Source of the DNA: Pseudomonas sp. sp1636
Lineage (GTDB): Bacteria > Pseudomonadota > Gammaproteobacteria > Pseudomonadales > Pseudomonadaceae
DNA length: 64,000 bases
Reading direction: 5' to 3'
Assembly (NCBI RefSeq): GCF_030376615.1
Contig: NZ_JARRAB010000002.1
Coordinates: forward strand, 1-64,000
Of the stretch, positions 8,911 to 16,790 are shown piece by piece. The stretch's first letter is position 1. The number at the start of each line of letters is the position of its first letter. A program made the translations under genes and the position numbers. The notes beneath the pieces were generated by a model. It made no database searches. It was not told the origin of the DNA and was given only the letters and a program-made list of their open reading frames with translations.

Positions 8911-10588
8911 GCGTTATGACTACATCATCGTCGGTGCCGGCTCCGCCGGCTGCGTCTTGGCCAACCGCCTCAGCGAGGATCCCGCTACCTCGGTGCTGGT
9001 TCTGGAGTTCGGCGGCAGCGACCGCAGCGTGGTGATCCAGATGCCCAGCGCCTTCTCGATCCCGATGAACACCAAGAAGTACAACTGGCGCTATGAAACC
9101 GAGCCGGAACCCGGTCTCGACGGGCGCCGCGTGCACTGCCCGCGAGGCAAGGTGCTCGGCGGTTCCTCGTCGATCAACGGCCTGGTGTATATCCGTGGCC
9201 ACGCCTACGACTTCGATGAATGGGAAGAACTCGGCGCGCGCGGCTGGGGCTATCGCCACTGCCTGCCGTACTTCAAGCGGGCCGAGAGCTACGAGGCCGG
9301 CGGCGACGCCTATCGCGGCGCTAGCGGCCCGCTCAGCACCACCAATGGCAACCATATGAGTAACCCGCTGTACCGAGCCTGGGTCGAGGCTGGGGCCGAG
9401 GCCGGTTATATCAAGACCGAGGACACCAACGGCTACATGCAGGAAGGCTTCGGCGCCATGCACATGACGGTCAAGGACGGCGTGCGTTGCTCCACCGCCA
9501 ATGCCTACCTGCGCCCGGCTATGACGCGGCCGAACCTGACCGTGCTGACCGAGGCCATGACCCGGCGCATCCTCCTCGACGGCAAGCGCGCGGTGGGGGT
9601 GGAGTATGACCGGGGCGGCGCGACCCATAGCGTCCATTGCAACCGCGAAGTGCTGGTTGCATCCGGGCCGATCGGTTCGCCGCACCTGCTGCAGCGCTCC
9701 GGCATCGGCCCGCGCGAGGTGCTCGGGCAGGCCGGTATCGAGCTGCGCCACGAACTGCCGGGCGTGGGGGAGAACCTGCAGGATCACGCGGAGGTCTACA
9801 TCCAGTTCGGCTGCAAGCAACCGCTGACCCTGAACAACAAGATGGATCCGCTGAGCAAGCTGCTGATCGGCCTGCGCTGGCTGTTGTTCAAGGACGGCCT
9901 GGGGGCGACCAACCACTTCGAGGCCGGCGGCTTCATCCGCTCCGAGCAGGGCCTGCGCTGGCCCGATATCCAATTCCACTTCCTCCCCGCGGCGATGCGC
10001 TACGACGGCAAGAAGCCGATCAAGGGTCACGGCTTCATGGTGCTGACCGGGCCGAACAAGCCCAAGAGCCGCGGTCACGTGCGCGCCCGTTCGGCCGATC
10101 CCTACGAGCATCCGCGGATTGTCTTCAACTACCTGGAGCGCGAGGAGGATCGCGCGGGCTTTCGCCGTTGCGTGCGCCTGACCCGCGAGATCATCGGCCA
10201 GCCGGCGATGGACGCCTTCCGCGACGGCGAGATCGCCCCCGGCCCGCAGGTCAGCAGCGATGCCGAGATCGACGCCTTCGTCCGCGCCAATCTGGAGAGC
10301 ACCTATCACCCCTGCGGCACCTGCCGCATGGGCGAGGACGAGCTGGCGGTGGTCGACTCCGAGCTGCGCGTGCGCGGCCTGGAGGGGCTGCGGGTGATCG
10401 ACTCTTCGGTGTTCCCGACCGAGCCGAACGGCAACCTCAATGCGCCGACCATCATGCTCGCCGAGCGCGCGTCCGATCTGTTGCGTGGGCGCGGGATGCT
10501 GCCGGCGGCGGAGGTGGAGGTCGGCCTGGCACCCAACTGGGAAACCGCGCAACGCAGCAAAGCACCGCTGCGGAATGTCAGGGGCTAG
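8903..10588 (+). CDS. GMC-family FAD alcohol dehydrogenase, choline-dehydrogenase-like
   Basis: The 561-residue flavoprotein begins with the FAD-binding [20 protein letters not shown] motif. It has GMC signature 1 ([18 protein letters not shown]), signature 2 ([15 protein letters not shown]) and the C-terminal catalytic His and Asn regions ([12 protein letters not shown] and [11 protein letters not shown]). The enzyme oxidises an alcohol to an aldehyde. Similarity to BetA is general, and no betT, betI or other choline genes are nearby. With the aldehyde dehydrogenase and ureohydrolase it could oxidise a guanidino alcohol in two steps before urea release. It is the last gene of the cluster, followed by a strong terminator. 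Confidence 0.9.
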   Translation: MTKRYDYIIVGAGSAGCVLANRLSEDPATSVLVLEFGGSDRSVVIQMPSAFSIPMNTKKYNWRYETEPEPGLDGRRVHCPRGKVLGGSSSINGLVYIRGHAYDFDEWEELGARGWGYRHCLPYFKRAESYEAGGDAYRGASGPLSTTNGNHMSNPLYRAWVEAGAEAGYIKTEDTNGYMQEGFGAMHMTVKDGVRCSTANAYLRPAMTRPNLTVLTEAMTRRILLDGKRAVGVEYDRGGATHSVHCNREVLVASGPIGSPHLLQRSGIGPREVLGQAGIELRHELPGVGENLQDHAEVYIQFGCKQPLTLNNKMDPLSKLLIGLRWLLFKDGLGATNHFEAGGFIRSEQGLRWPDIQFHFLPAAMRYDGKKPIKGHGFMVLTGPNKPKSRGHVRARSADPYEHPRIVFNYLEREEDRAGFRRCVRLTREIIGQPAMDAFRDGEIAPGPQVSSDAEIDAFVRANLESTYHPCGTCRMGEDELAVVDSELRVRGLEGLRVIDSSVFPTEPNGNLNAPTIMLAERASDLLRGRGMLPAAEVEVGLAPNWETAQRSKAPLRNVRG

Positions 10589-10613
10589 CAGCCTCGGGTT
10601 GTCTTGCCGATTT

Positions 10614-10648
10614 GCGCAGAGCCCCCGCCATTGGTGGGGGCTCTGCGC
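10614..10648 (+). terminator. Strong terminator hairpin ending the catabolic cluster
   Basis: gcgcagagccccc at 10614-10626 pairs perfectly with gggggctctgcgc at 10636-10648 around nine bases, 26 bases past the GMC gene. A short T-containing run follows. Confidence 0.75.
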
Positions 10649-10735
10649 TTTGCTAACCTATGTGCGCTCGCGCCCGCCGCCAGGCTAGACGTGGCGGCGA
10701 GCACCGGTCATCAGCCCGCGTGAGGCGCACACTCC

Positions 10736-12232
10736 ATGAAAGTTCCCGGCGGCATGCTGCTTGCCAGTATCGAGCTGAACCGTAGCGGCGCGGTGCCCCT
10801 GTATCGCCAGTTGTATCTGCAGATCCGCCAGCAGATTCTCAGCGGTCGCCTGCAGGGCGGTATGCGCCTGCCGTCGACGCGCACCCTGTGCACGGAGCTG
10901 GGTTTGTCGCGGATCACCATTCTCAATGCCTTCGACCAGCTGACCGCGGAAGGCTTCCTGGAGTCGCGCACCGGTGCCGGTACCTACGTCGGCGCCGAGT
11001 GGGGAGGCCGGGCCGCACCTGGCGACGAGCCACGTCAGGCGCCGCGCCTGTCCAGCCTCAGTCAGTCGCTGTTGTCCATGCGCAGCGACCATTTCAGCGG
11101 GATCAGCTACACGGCCTGGGAACCGGGTTGTCCGACCTCGTTCCTGCCCAGTCATGCGGCCTACGACGCCTTCCCGTTGCCGGTGTGGAAGCGTCTGCTG
11201 AGTCGCCACCTGCGCCAGCCGACCAAGGCCCTGCTCAATTACGGTGAATTGAAGGGGCAGCAGGCGCTACGCGAGGCGATTGCCGCCTACTTGTATGACG
11301 CGCGCGGCATCGACTGCAGTGCGCAACAGGTGGTGATAGTGTCGGGCGCCCAGCAGGCCTTCAACCTGCTGGGCATGCTCTTGCTCGACCCGCAGGACGG
11401 CGTGTGGATGGAGGATCCGGGGCATATCGCCGCGCGTATCGCCTTCCAGGCCCAGGGCTGCCGGATGGTGCCGCTGCGCATCGATGGCGAGGGCATGGAC
11501 GTGCAGCAGGGGCTGCGCGAGTGCCCCAAGGCTCGCCTGGCCTTCACCACGCCCGCACGCCAGCACCCGCTCGGCACCACCATGAGCTATGCGCGGCGGC
11601 TCGAGCTGATCGAGTGGGCCGGGCGCGAGTCGGGCTGGATCATCGAGGACGATTGCGACAGCGAGTTCCGCTACCAGGGGCGCCCGCAGCCGGCGCTCTA
11701 TGCCATGGATCGGCGGGCGCGGGTGATTCACGTCGGCACCTTCAGCAAGGTGCTGTTCCCGTCGCTGCGGCTGGGCTATGTGATTCTGCCGGAAGCACTG
11801 GTCGAGCCCTTCTGCGCCATGCGTGCGGTGATGGATCGCAGTCCGGCGACGCTGTTGCAGGCGGTCACCGCCGACTTTATGCGTGAGGGCTATTTCCTCG
11901 GCCACATCCGGCGGATGCGCGCCCTCTACCAGGCTCGCCAGGACTGCCTGCTGGCGGCGCTGCAGAGGCGCCTGGGCGGCTTTCTCGAGGTCAAACCGGT
12001 GGATGCCGGGATGCACCTGATCGGCTGGCTGGCGCCCGAGCTGGATGACGCGGCCGTCGCCGGCGGGCTGGCCAGCCAGCAGATCTATACCTATGCCCTG
12101 AGCGACTATTGCATCCAGCGTTACCTGCCGCCCGGGCTGCTGATCGGATTTGCCGGTACGCCCGAGGAACAGGCCGAAGACAAGGTTGAGGCCCTGGCTC
12201 GGGCTCTGCAGAACATGGGGCACAGGGTTTGA
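10736..12232 (+). CDS. MocR/PdxR-type regulator: GntR domain fused to an aminotransferase fold
   Basis: The 498-residue protein has an N-terminal GntR winged helix (about residues 15-85, PLYRQLYLQIRQQILSG through ESRTGAGTYV). A class-I aminotransferase-like domain follows, with FTTPARQHPLG, IIEDDCDSEFRY and the PLP lysine in HVGTFSKVLFPSLRLGY. Members usually sense PLP-linked amino compounds and control neighbouring genes. It reads the same way as the upstream cluster but lies beyond its terminator, and the isomerase and MFS genes follow. Either neighbour could be its target. A second in-frame ATG at 10754 is possible. Confidence 0.88.
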   Translation: MKVPGGMLLASIELNRSGAVPLYRQLYLQIRQQILSGRLQGGMRLPSTRTLCTELGLSRITILNAFDQLTAEGFLESRTGAGTYVGAEWGGRAAPGDEPRQAPRLSSLSQSLLSMRSDHFSGISYTAWEPGCPTSFLPSHAAYDAFPLPVWKRLLSRHLRQPTKALLNYGELKGQQALREAIAAYLYDARGIDCSAQQVVIVSGAQQAFNLLGMLLLDPQDGVWMEDPGHIAARIAFQAQGCRMVPLRIDGEGMDVQQGLRECPKARLAFTTPARQHPLGTTMSYARRLELIEWAGRESGWIIEDDCDSEFRYQGRPQPALYAMDRRARVIHVGTFSKVLFPSLRLGYVILPEALVEPFCAMRAVMDRSPATLLQAVTADFMREGYFLGHIRRMRALYQARQDCLLAALQRRLGGFLEVKPVDAGMHLIGWLAPELDDAAVAGGLASQQIYTYALSDYCIQRYLPPGLLIGFAGTPEEQAEDKVEALARALQNMGHRV

Positions 12233-12379
12233 CGTCAGGCCGAATGGCCGCCGTGCAGCTGTCGCGGGTGGCAGAAAGTGGTCTTAACAATTAGCTGATA
12301 ATGGCTATATGGATAGTTCCATTCCCGCGCGATAAAGGCATCGCCGGTCAGCCCGGTGCCTACCCGAGGAATGAATCGA

Positions 12380-13453
12380 ATGAACGCTATCCAAGCGCGT
12401 TTCCATGCGCTGCTGAGCCACAAGGCCGGCGATGACAATCCACCCCCGTTACTCACCCCGGCAGTGGCCGACAAGCTGCTCGAACGACTGGGCCAGCTGC
12501 GTCTGTTCGCCCATGCCTACCCGCTGCTGAGCAACCTCACCCAAGGTTGCCTCAAACCCGCCGACCTGCTTGATTTTGCCTACGCCCATGAGCTCCAAGG
12601 CGTGAGCCTGCACCTGCTCGACGGCGAGGAAAACAGCCTGGGCCGGATGAGCCAGGATCAGCTCCTGGCCTTTGCCGCCAAGGCCGAGACGCTGGGCCTC
12701 GATCTGCATCTGGAGATCAGCAGCACGCGCAAGGAGGACGTGGATCAGGTCGTGGCCATCGCCAAGACCCTGGGCGTGCGCAATATCCGCGTCTATTCGC
12801 GCTACGAGGGTCATCTCTCGCGGGTGCTGGATCTGATCGAAACCGACCTGCACTACCTCGCCGGCCAGGCCGATCAGCATGATCTGTTCTTCGACTTCGA
12901 GCAGCACGAGGAACTCAAGAGCGGCGAGATCGCCCAGTTGCTCGAGCGCCTGGCTCACCCGCGCCTGCATGCGCTGTTCGACTTCGGCAATATGATCAAC
13001 GCCGGCGAACAGCCCCTCGCGGCCCTGCAGGGCCTGGCCGCGCATATCCGCCAGGTGCACCTGAAGGGGGTGCGCATCGTTGCCGAGCAGAATGGCTGCG
13101 GCCACTACGGCGTGCTGCAGGGCAGCGCCGACGACGACCTGCCCAGCCCGCGGATGATCTACGAACTGCTGATGCTGGGGGAGCGGGCGCCGCAGGTGGT
13201 CGCCTTCATCCTCGAGCAGGAAAATCACTACATCGCTCCGGCTTTCCGCCAGGCGGACGAGGCGCCAGACCCCTTCATTCCGTTCCGCGAGATGAGCGAG
13301 ACGGCCCTGCCGCCCGGCTACACGGCGCAGCGGATGGCCGCCGACGAACGGCGTTGGGCGAACAATCAGATCCGTTACGTGCGCGGTCTGCTCGGCGAAC
13401 TGACGATCCTGGCCGAACTGGCCCTGGCCGCAGCGTCGCCCGTTCAGGCCTGA
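12380..13453 (+). CDS. TIM-barrel sugar phosphate isomerase/epimerase-like protein
   Basis: The 357-residue protein looks like the AP-endonuclease-2/xylose isomerase-like TIM-barrel fold: GVSLHLLDGE, GLDLHLEISSTRKED, FFDFEQHEELKSG, ALFDFGNMI and HIRQVHLKGV mark successive strands with likely metal-binding acidic and histidine residues. Such enzymes isomerise or epimerise sugars and related hydroxy-acids. I chose the ATG at 12380 because CGAGGA ends ten bases before it; the ATG at 12371 sits directly on that site. The MFS transporter follows after 48 bases, so the pair probably handle one imported compound. Confidence 0.75.
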   Translation: MNAIQARFHALLSHKAGDDNPPPLLTPAVADKLLERLGQLRLFAHAYPLLSNLTQGCLKPADLLDFAYAHELQGVSLHLLDGEENSLGRMSQDQLLAFAAKAETLGLDLHLEISSTRKEDVDQVVAIAKTLGVRNIRVYSRYEGHLSRVLDLIETDLHYLAGQADQHDLFFDFEQHEELKSGEIAQLLERLAHPRLHALFDFGNMINAGEQPLAALQGLAAHIRQVHLKGVRIVAEQNGCGHYGVLQGSADDDLPSPRMIYELLMLGERAPQVVAFILEQENHYIAPAFRQADEAPDPFIPFREMSETALPPGYTAQRMAADERRWANNQIRYVRGLLGELTILAELALAAASPVQA

Positions 13454-13494
13454 AGCCAGACCGCGCGTGGCAACTACCCATTCTTACTGTGGAG

Positions 13495-13502
13495 AACAAC
13501 AA
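13495..13502 (+). promoter_or_regulatory. Hfq/Crc-type CA motif overlapping the MFS start
   Basis: AACAACAA runs into the first base of the ATG at 13502 and directly follows the GGAG ribosome site, an ideal place to block translation. Confidence 0.5.
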
Positions 13503-14770
13503 TGACAGCACAGGCCAAAGCCAAATGGCTCCGTTTTCTGATCCTCATCATCGGTGGGGGAACCATCTACAAACTGGCGAACCTGAAGGACGCCTTCTAT
13601 GTGCCCATGCAGGAGTTCATGGGCCTGAGCCATACCGAGATCGGCACCCTGCTGAGTGCCAACGCGATCATCGCCACCGCCCTGTTCGTGGTCGGTGGCA
13701 TGCTCGCCGACCGTTTCGACACCCGCAAGCTGATCCCCCTGGGGTTGATCGGCACCGGCGGTCTGGGGCTCTACCTGGCTACCTTCCCCGGCTTCAACAT
13801 GCTCCTGATCGTGTTCAGCCTGTTTGCCATCTGCGCCGACTGCATCTACTGGCCGTCCTTGCTCAAGGCCATCCGCAACCTCGGCGATGACAACGAGCAG
13901 GGGCGTATGTTCGGCTTCCTCGAAGGCGGTCGTGGGGTGGTCGACACCCTGGTCGCGTTCTCCGCCCTGGGCGTATTCGTCGTCATGGGCTCCGGTGAAA
14001 CGGGGCTGAAGTCGGCCATCGTGTTCTACTCGCTGATCGATATTCTCGCCGGCGTGCTCACCTGGTTCCTCCTCCGCAGCGGCGGCAAGACGCAGCCGGC
14101 GGTGGCGCAGAAAGCCGGCCTTTCCGGTCTGTTCGAGGCGGTGCGGGTGCCGGGCATCTGGCTGGTCAGCTTCAACGTGTTCATGGTCTACATCGTCTAC
14201 TGCGGCCTGACCTATTTCATCCCCTACCTGAAGGACATGTACGAGTTGCCGGTGGCGCTGGTCGGCGCCTACGGGATCATCAATCAGTACTTCCTCAAGG
14301 TGTTGGGCGGGCCGGCGGGCGGCTACATGGCGGACAAGCGCCTGAAGAGTTCGAGTCGCTACCTGAAGTGGGCGTTCCTGGCGCTGCTGCCGACCATGGC
14401 GCTGATCATGCTGGTTCCCAAGGGCAACAGCTTCATCTATGCCGGCATGGCCGCCACGCTTTCCTTCGCCTTGATTGTCTTCACCATGCGCGGCGTGTTC
14501 TGGGCACCCATGAGCGAGGTGGGGATTGCCCCGCATATCACCGGCTCGGCCTTCGGTATCGGCTGCCTGATCGGCTATGCCCCCGGCATGTTCGCCTATG
14601 TCATCTACGGCTCGATCCTCGATCACTTCCCGGGGCAGCAGGGCTACGACTACGTGTTCTCCTTGATGAGCATCCTGGCGGTGATCGGCTTCATGGTTTC
14701 CAGTCTGTTGTATCGCTCCGTGCAGAAGCAGGCACAGCTTCCTTGCGCCGATGCCCTGCCGCAGACTTGA
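13502..14770 (+). CDS. Major facilitator superfamily transporter
   Basis: The 422-residue protein is strongly hydrophobic with about twelve membrane segments. The MFS loop motif between helices 2 and 3 is visible as GGMLADRFDTRKLIPLG. The GTGGAG ribosome site precedes the ATG at 13502 by four bases. It is paired with the isomerase-like gene upstream. The substrate is unknown; a sugar acid or polyol would fit the partner enzyme. The gene is complete and followed by a good hairpin. Confidence 0.87.
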   Translation: MTAQAKAKWLRFLILIIGGGTIYKLANLKDAFYVPMQEFMGLSHTEIGTLLSANAIIATALFVVGGMLADRFDTRKLIPLGLIGTGGLGLYLATFPGFNMLLIVFSLFAICADCIYWPSLLKAIRNLGDDNEQGRMFGFLEGGRGVVDTLVAFSALGVFVVMGSGETGLKSAIVFYSLIDILAGVLTWFLLRSGGKTQPAVAQKAGLSGLFEAVRVPGIWLVSFNVFMVYIVYCGLTYFIPYLKDMYELPVALVGAYGIINQYFLKVLGGPAGGYMADKRLKSSSRYLKWAFLALLPTMALIMLVPKGNSFIYAGMAATLSFALIVFTMRGVFWAPMSEVGIAPHITGSAFGIGCLIGYAPGMFAYVIYGSILDHFPGQQGYDYVFSLMSILAVIGFMVSSLLYRSVQKQAQLPCADALPQT

Positions 14771-14792
14771 AGACTGCGCCTCGGGCACATTG

Positions 14793-14827
14793 ACCGGTAG
14801 GCTGAAAGTGGATTTCGGCCTACCGGT
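14793..14827 (+). terminator. Terminator hairpin after the MFS gene
   Basis: accggtaggc at 14793-14802 pairs exactly with gcctaccggt at 14818-14827, and an inner gaaa/tttc extends the stem. It begins 23 bases past the MFS stop; the T-tract is short. Confidence 0.6.
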
Positions 14828-14949
14828 GTTAGTGACCGGATAAGCACCGCCTGGCAGGATTCATCAAATTGTCACTGTTGTGTGGCAGCGCGCTCGTCGG
14901 GATATCAGCAAACTCACGTCTCAATGGGCTTCTGCGTTTCGGTGTTTGC

Positions 14950-15969
14950 GTGCGTGCGTTAATTGTTGTCCTTGTGCTGTTTTGCGCTCTGCCGGCAACG
15001 GCCGCCGAACGTTGCGACGTCCGGGTGCCGACCGCCAAGGTTGCGCTGGGCGAGGTGCAACTGGCCTACCAAAGCATCGGTCGCGCCAGCGATCCGGCCT
15101 TGCTACTGGTCATGGGCCTCGGCGGCCAGCTGATCCACTGGCCGGACGAGGTGGTCGCGCGCCTGTGCCTACAGGGATTTCGGGTGATTCGTTTCGATAA
15201 TCGCGATGTCGGCCTGAGCACCTGGAAGCAAACGCCGCCACCGGCCGGTCTCGCCTACGAAGCGTTGCGCTACCGGCTCGGCCTGTCGGTGTCGGCACCT
15301 TACCGGCTGCGCGACATGGCCGGCGATGCCCTGGGGCTGATGGACGCCCTGGGCGTACGCCGCTTCCATGTGCTCGGCGCCAGCATGGGCGGGATGATCG
15401 CCCAGCACCTGGCCGACCTGGCACCCGAACGGATACGGAGCCTGACCCTGATCATGACCAGCTCCGGTGCCCAGGGTTTGCCGGCACCCAGCCCGGCGCT
15501 GCTGGCTTTGCTGAGCAAGCGCGAGGCGCCGAGTCGTGCGGTGGCGTTGGAGCAGCAGGCCGACCTGCTCGCCGCCCTCGGCAGCCCGGCGATCAGCGAC
15601 GAGCGGGCGGCGCTGTTGCAGCAGGCCGAGATCGCCTACGACCGCGCCTTCAATCCCGAGGGCGTGCAGCGTCAGTTGCTGGCGATACTTGCCGAACCGA
15701 GCCGGCTCGAGTTGCTCGATCGCCTGCGCGTACCGACCCTGGTGGTGCACGGCACCGCCGACCCGCTGCTGCCGGCGATGCACGGGGTGCATGTCGCCGC
15801 GCATATCCAGGGGGCGGAGCTCAAACTGATCCCGGGCCTGGCCCATCGTTTTCAGGACGCGTTCAAGGAGCCACTGCTGGCGGCGGTGTTGCCGCATCTC
15901 AAGGCGAACCTGCGCGGTGACGCTCGGCTCGCCCGTTCGCCTGCCGCCGAGTTGTCTTACATTCGATAG
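14950..15969 (+). CDS. Exported alpha/beta hydrolase
   Basis: About 339 residues from a GTG at 14950. This start gives a clean signal peptide (RALIVVLVLFCALPATAA, cleavage near AERC); the frame is open back to a TTG at 14869, so the start is not certain and no strong ribosome site is visible. The nucleophile elbow is GASMGG, the acid lies near HGTADPLLP and the catalytic His in PGLAHRF. It belongs with lactone or ester hydrolases. The 3' end overlaps the convergent lipoprotein gene by 71 bases. Substrate unknown. Confidence 0.75.
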   Translation: MRALIVVLVLFCALPATAAERCDVRVPTAKVALGEVQLAYQSIGRASDPALLLVMGLGGQLIHWPDEVVARLCLQGFRVIRFDNRDVGLSTWKQTPPPAGLAYEALRYRLGLSVSAPYRLRDMAGDALGLMDALGVRRFHVLGASMGGMIAQHLADLAPERIRSLTLIMTSSGAQGLPAPSPALLALLSKREAPSRAVALEQQADLLAALGSPAISDERAALLQQAEIAYDRAFNPEGVQRQLLAILAEPSRLELLDRLRVPTLVVHGTADPLLPAMHGVHVAAHIQGAELKLIPGLAHRFQDAFKEPLLAAVLPHLKANLRGDARLARSPAAELSYIR

Positions 15970-16735
15970 GCCGGTTGCGCCAGTGTCGCCAGCGTTCGAG
16001 CCAGCCTGCGTGGTGGTCAACCCCGGCCAGTCGCTGCAGCTCCAGGCAGTCGGCGGAACCTAGGTGCGCGGCGTATTCCTCCAGCACGCTGGCCGGCATC
16101 ACCTGGTCATCGCTGCCGGCCAGGTGGCGTTGCGGCAAGGCGCGCAGGCGCTCGGCGAAATCCAGTGGCTCCAGTGAACCGTGCAACGGCTCCAGTTCGA
16201 GTCGTTGCGCCCAGCGTCGCGGGCTGAGATTGCCGGCCAGCGTCTGCACCTGGGCGATATCGTCGCGTGCGGCCGCGAGCAGCAAGGCCAGGGCGCCACC
16301 GCCGGAGTAGCCGATCAGCTCGAAGTCGCGATTGCCGTGGCGCCGCTGCAGTTGATCGAGCGCCTCGCTCAGGCTGGCGACGATCTCCTGGGAGAAACGC
16401 CGCTGCGTCCAATACTGCGGCGCGCAGCCGGGAGAGCGGACGAACTGGCAGGGACGCGCCAGGTAGACGCTGGGGCGTGGGTCGCTCAGTGCCAGACGGG
16501 CCAGCAGTAGATCGTCCGGGGTCGGATCCAGGCTCGGTTGGGTGGCGGTGATCCAGGCTCGGCCGTCGCCCTCCAGATAGACCCGCAACCGGCTGTCCGG
16601 CTGCGGCGCGTTGGGCAAGGCAACTTGCAAATCGAACTGGCTGGTCGGCAGGCTGGCCAGTCGATGATCCTGTTGTCGGGCCAGCTCTTCCAGGCGAGCC
16701 GCGGGGGAGGCACAGCCGTTCAGGGTTGCGAGCAA
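15899..16735 (-). CDS. Alpha/beta-fold serine hydrolase, likely lipoprotein
   Basis: The nucleophile motif GYSGGGA and a late His in GVDHHAGW suggest a serine hydrolase of about 278 residues. An LNGC lipobox lies near the N-terminus. With the TTG at 16735 only seven residues precede the lipobox Cys, too few for a signal peptide. The same frame stays open upstream and would add PRTRAGLSLVGLLA, a good signal, but only CTG (16789) or ATT could start it. The true start is therefore unsettled. The hairpin that may end the autotransporter lies in this stretch. Confidence 0.65.
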   Translation of the reverse strand: MLATLNGCASPAARLEELARQQDHRLASLPTSQFDLQVALPNAPQPDSRLRVYLEGDGRAWITATQPSLDPTPDDLLLARLALSDPRPSVYLARPCQFVRSPGCAPQYWTQRRFSQEIVASLSEALDQLQRRHGNRDFELIGYSGGGALALLLAAARDDIAQVQTLAGNLSPRRWAQRLELEPLHGSLEPLDFAERLRALPQRHLAGSDDQVMPASVLEEYAAHLGSADCLELQRLAGVDHHAGWLERWRHWRNRPIECKTTRRQANGRAERHRAGSP

Positions 16736-16750
16736 GCCAACAAGGCTAAG

Positions 16751-16774
16751 CCCGGCCCGCGTGCGCGGGCCGGG
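16751..16774 (-). terminator. GC-rich hairpin after the autotransporter
   Basis: cccggcccgcg at 16751-16761 pairs exactly with cgcgggccggg at 16764-16774, 17 bases past the autotransporter stop on the minus strand. There is no T-tract, and it overlaps the possible signal-peptide region of the next gene. Confidence 0.35.
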
Positions 16775-16790
16775 GTACAGGGCGGACAGC

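Noticed and set aside
8903..10588. Naming the GMC enzyme betA and the aldehyde dehydrogenase betB
   Set aside because: The resemblance is at family level. There is no betI, betT or betX nearby, and the ureohydrolase and NCS1 permease point to another substrate.
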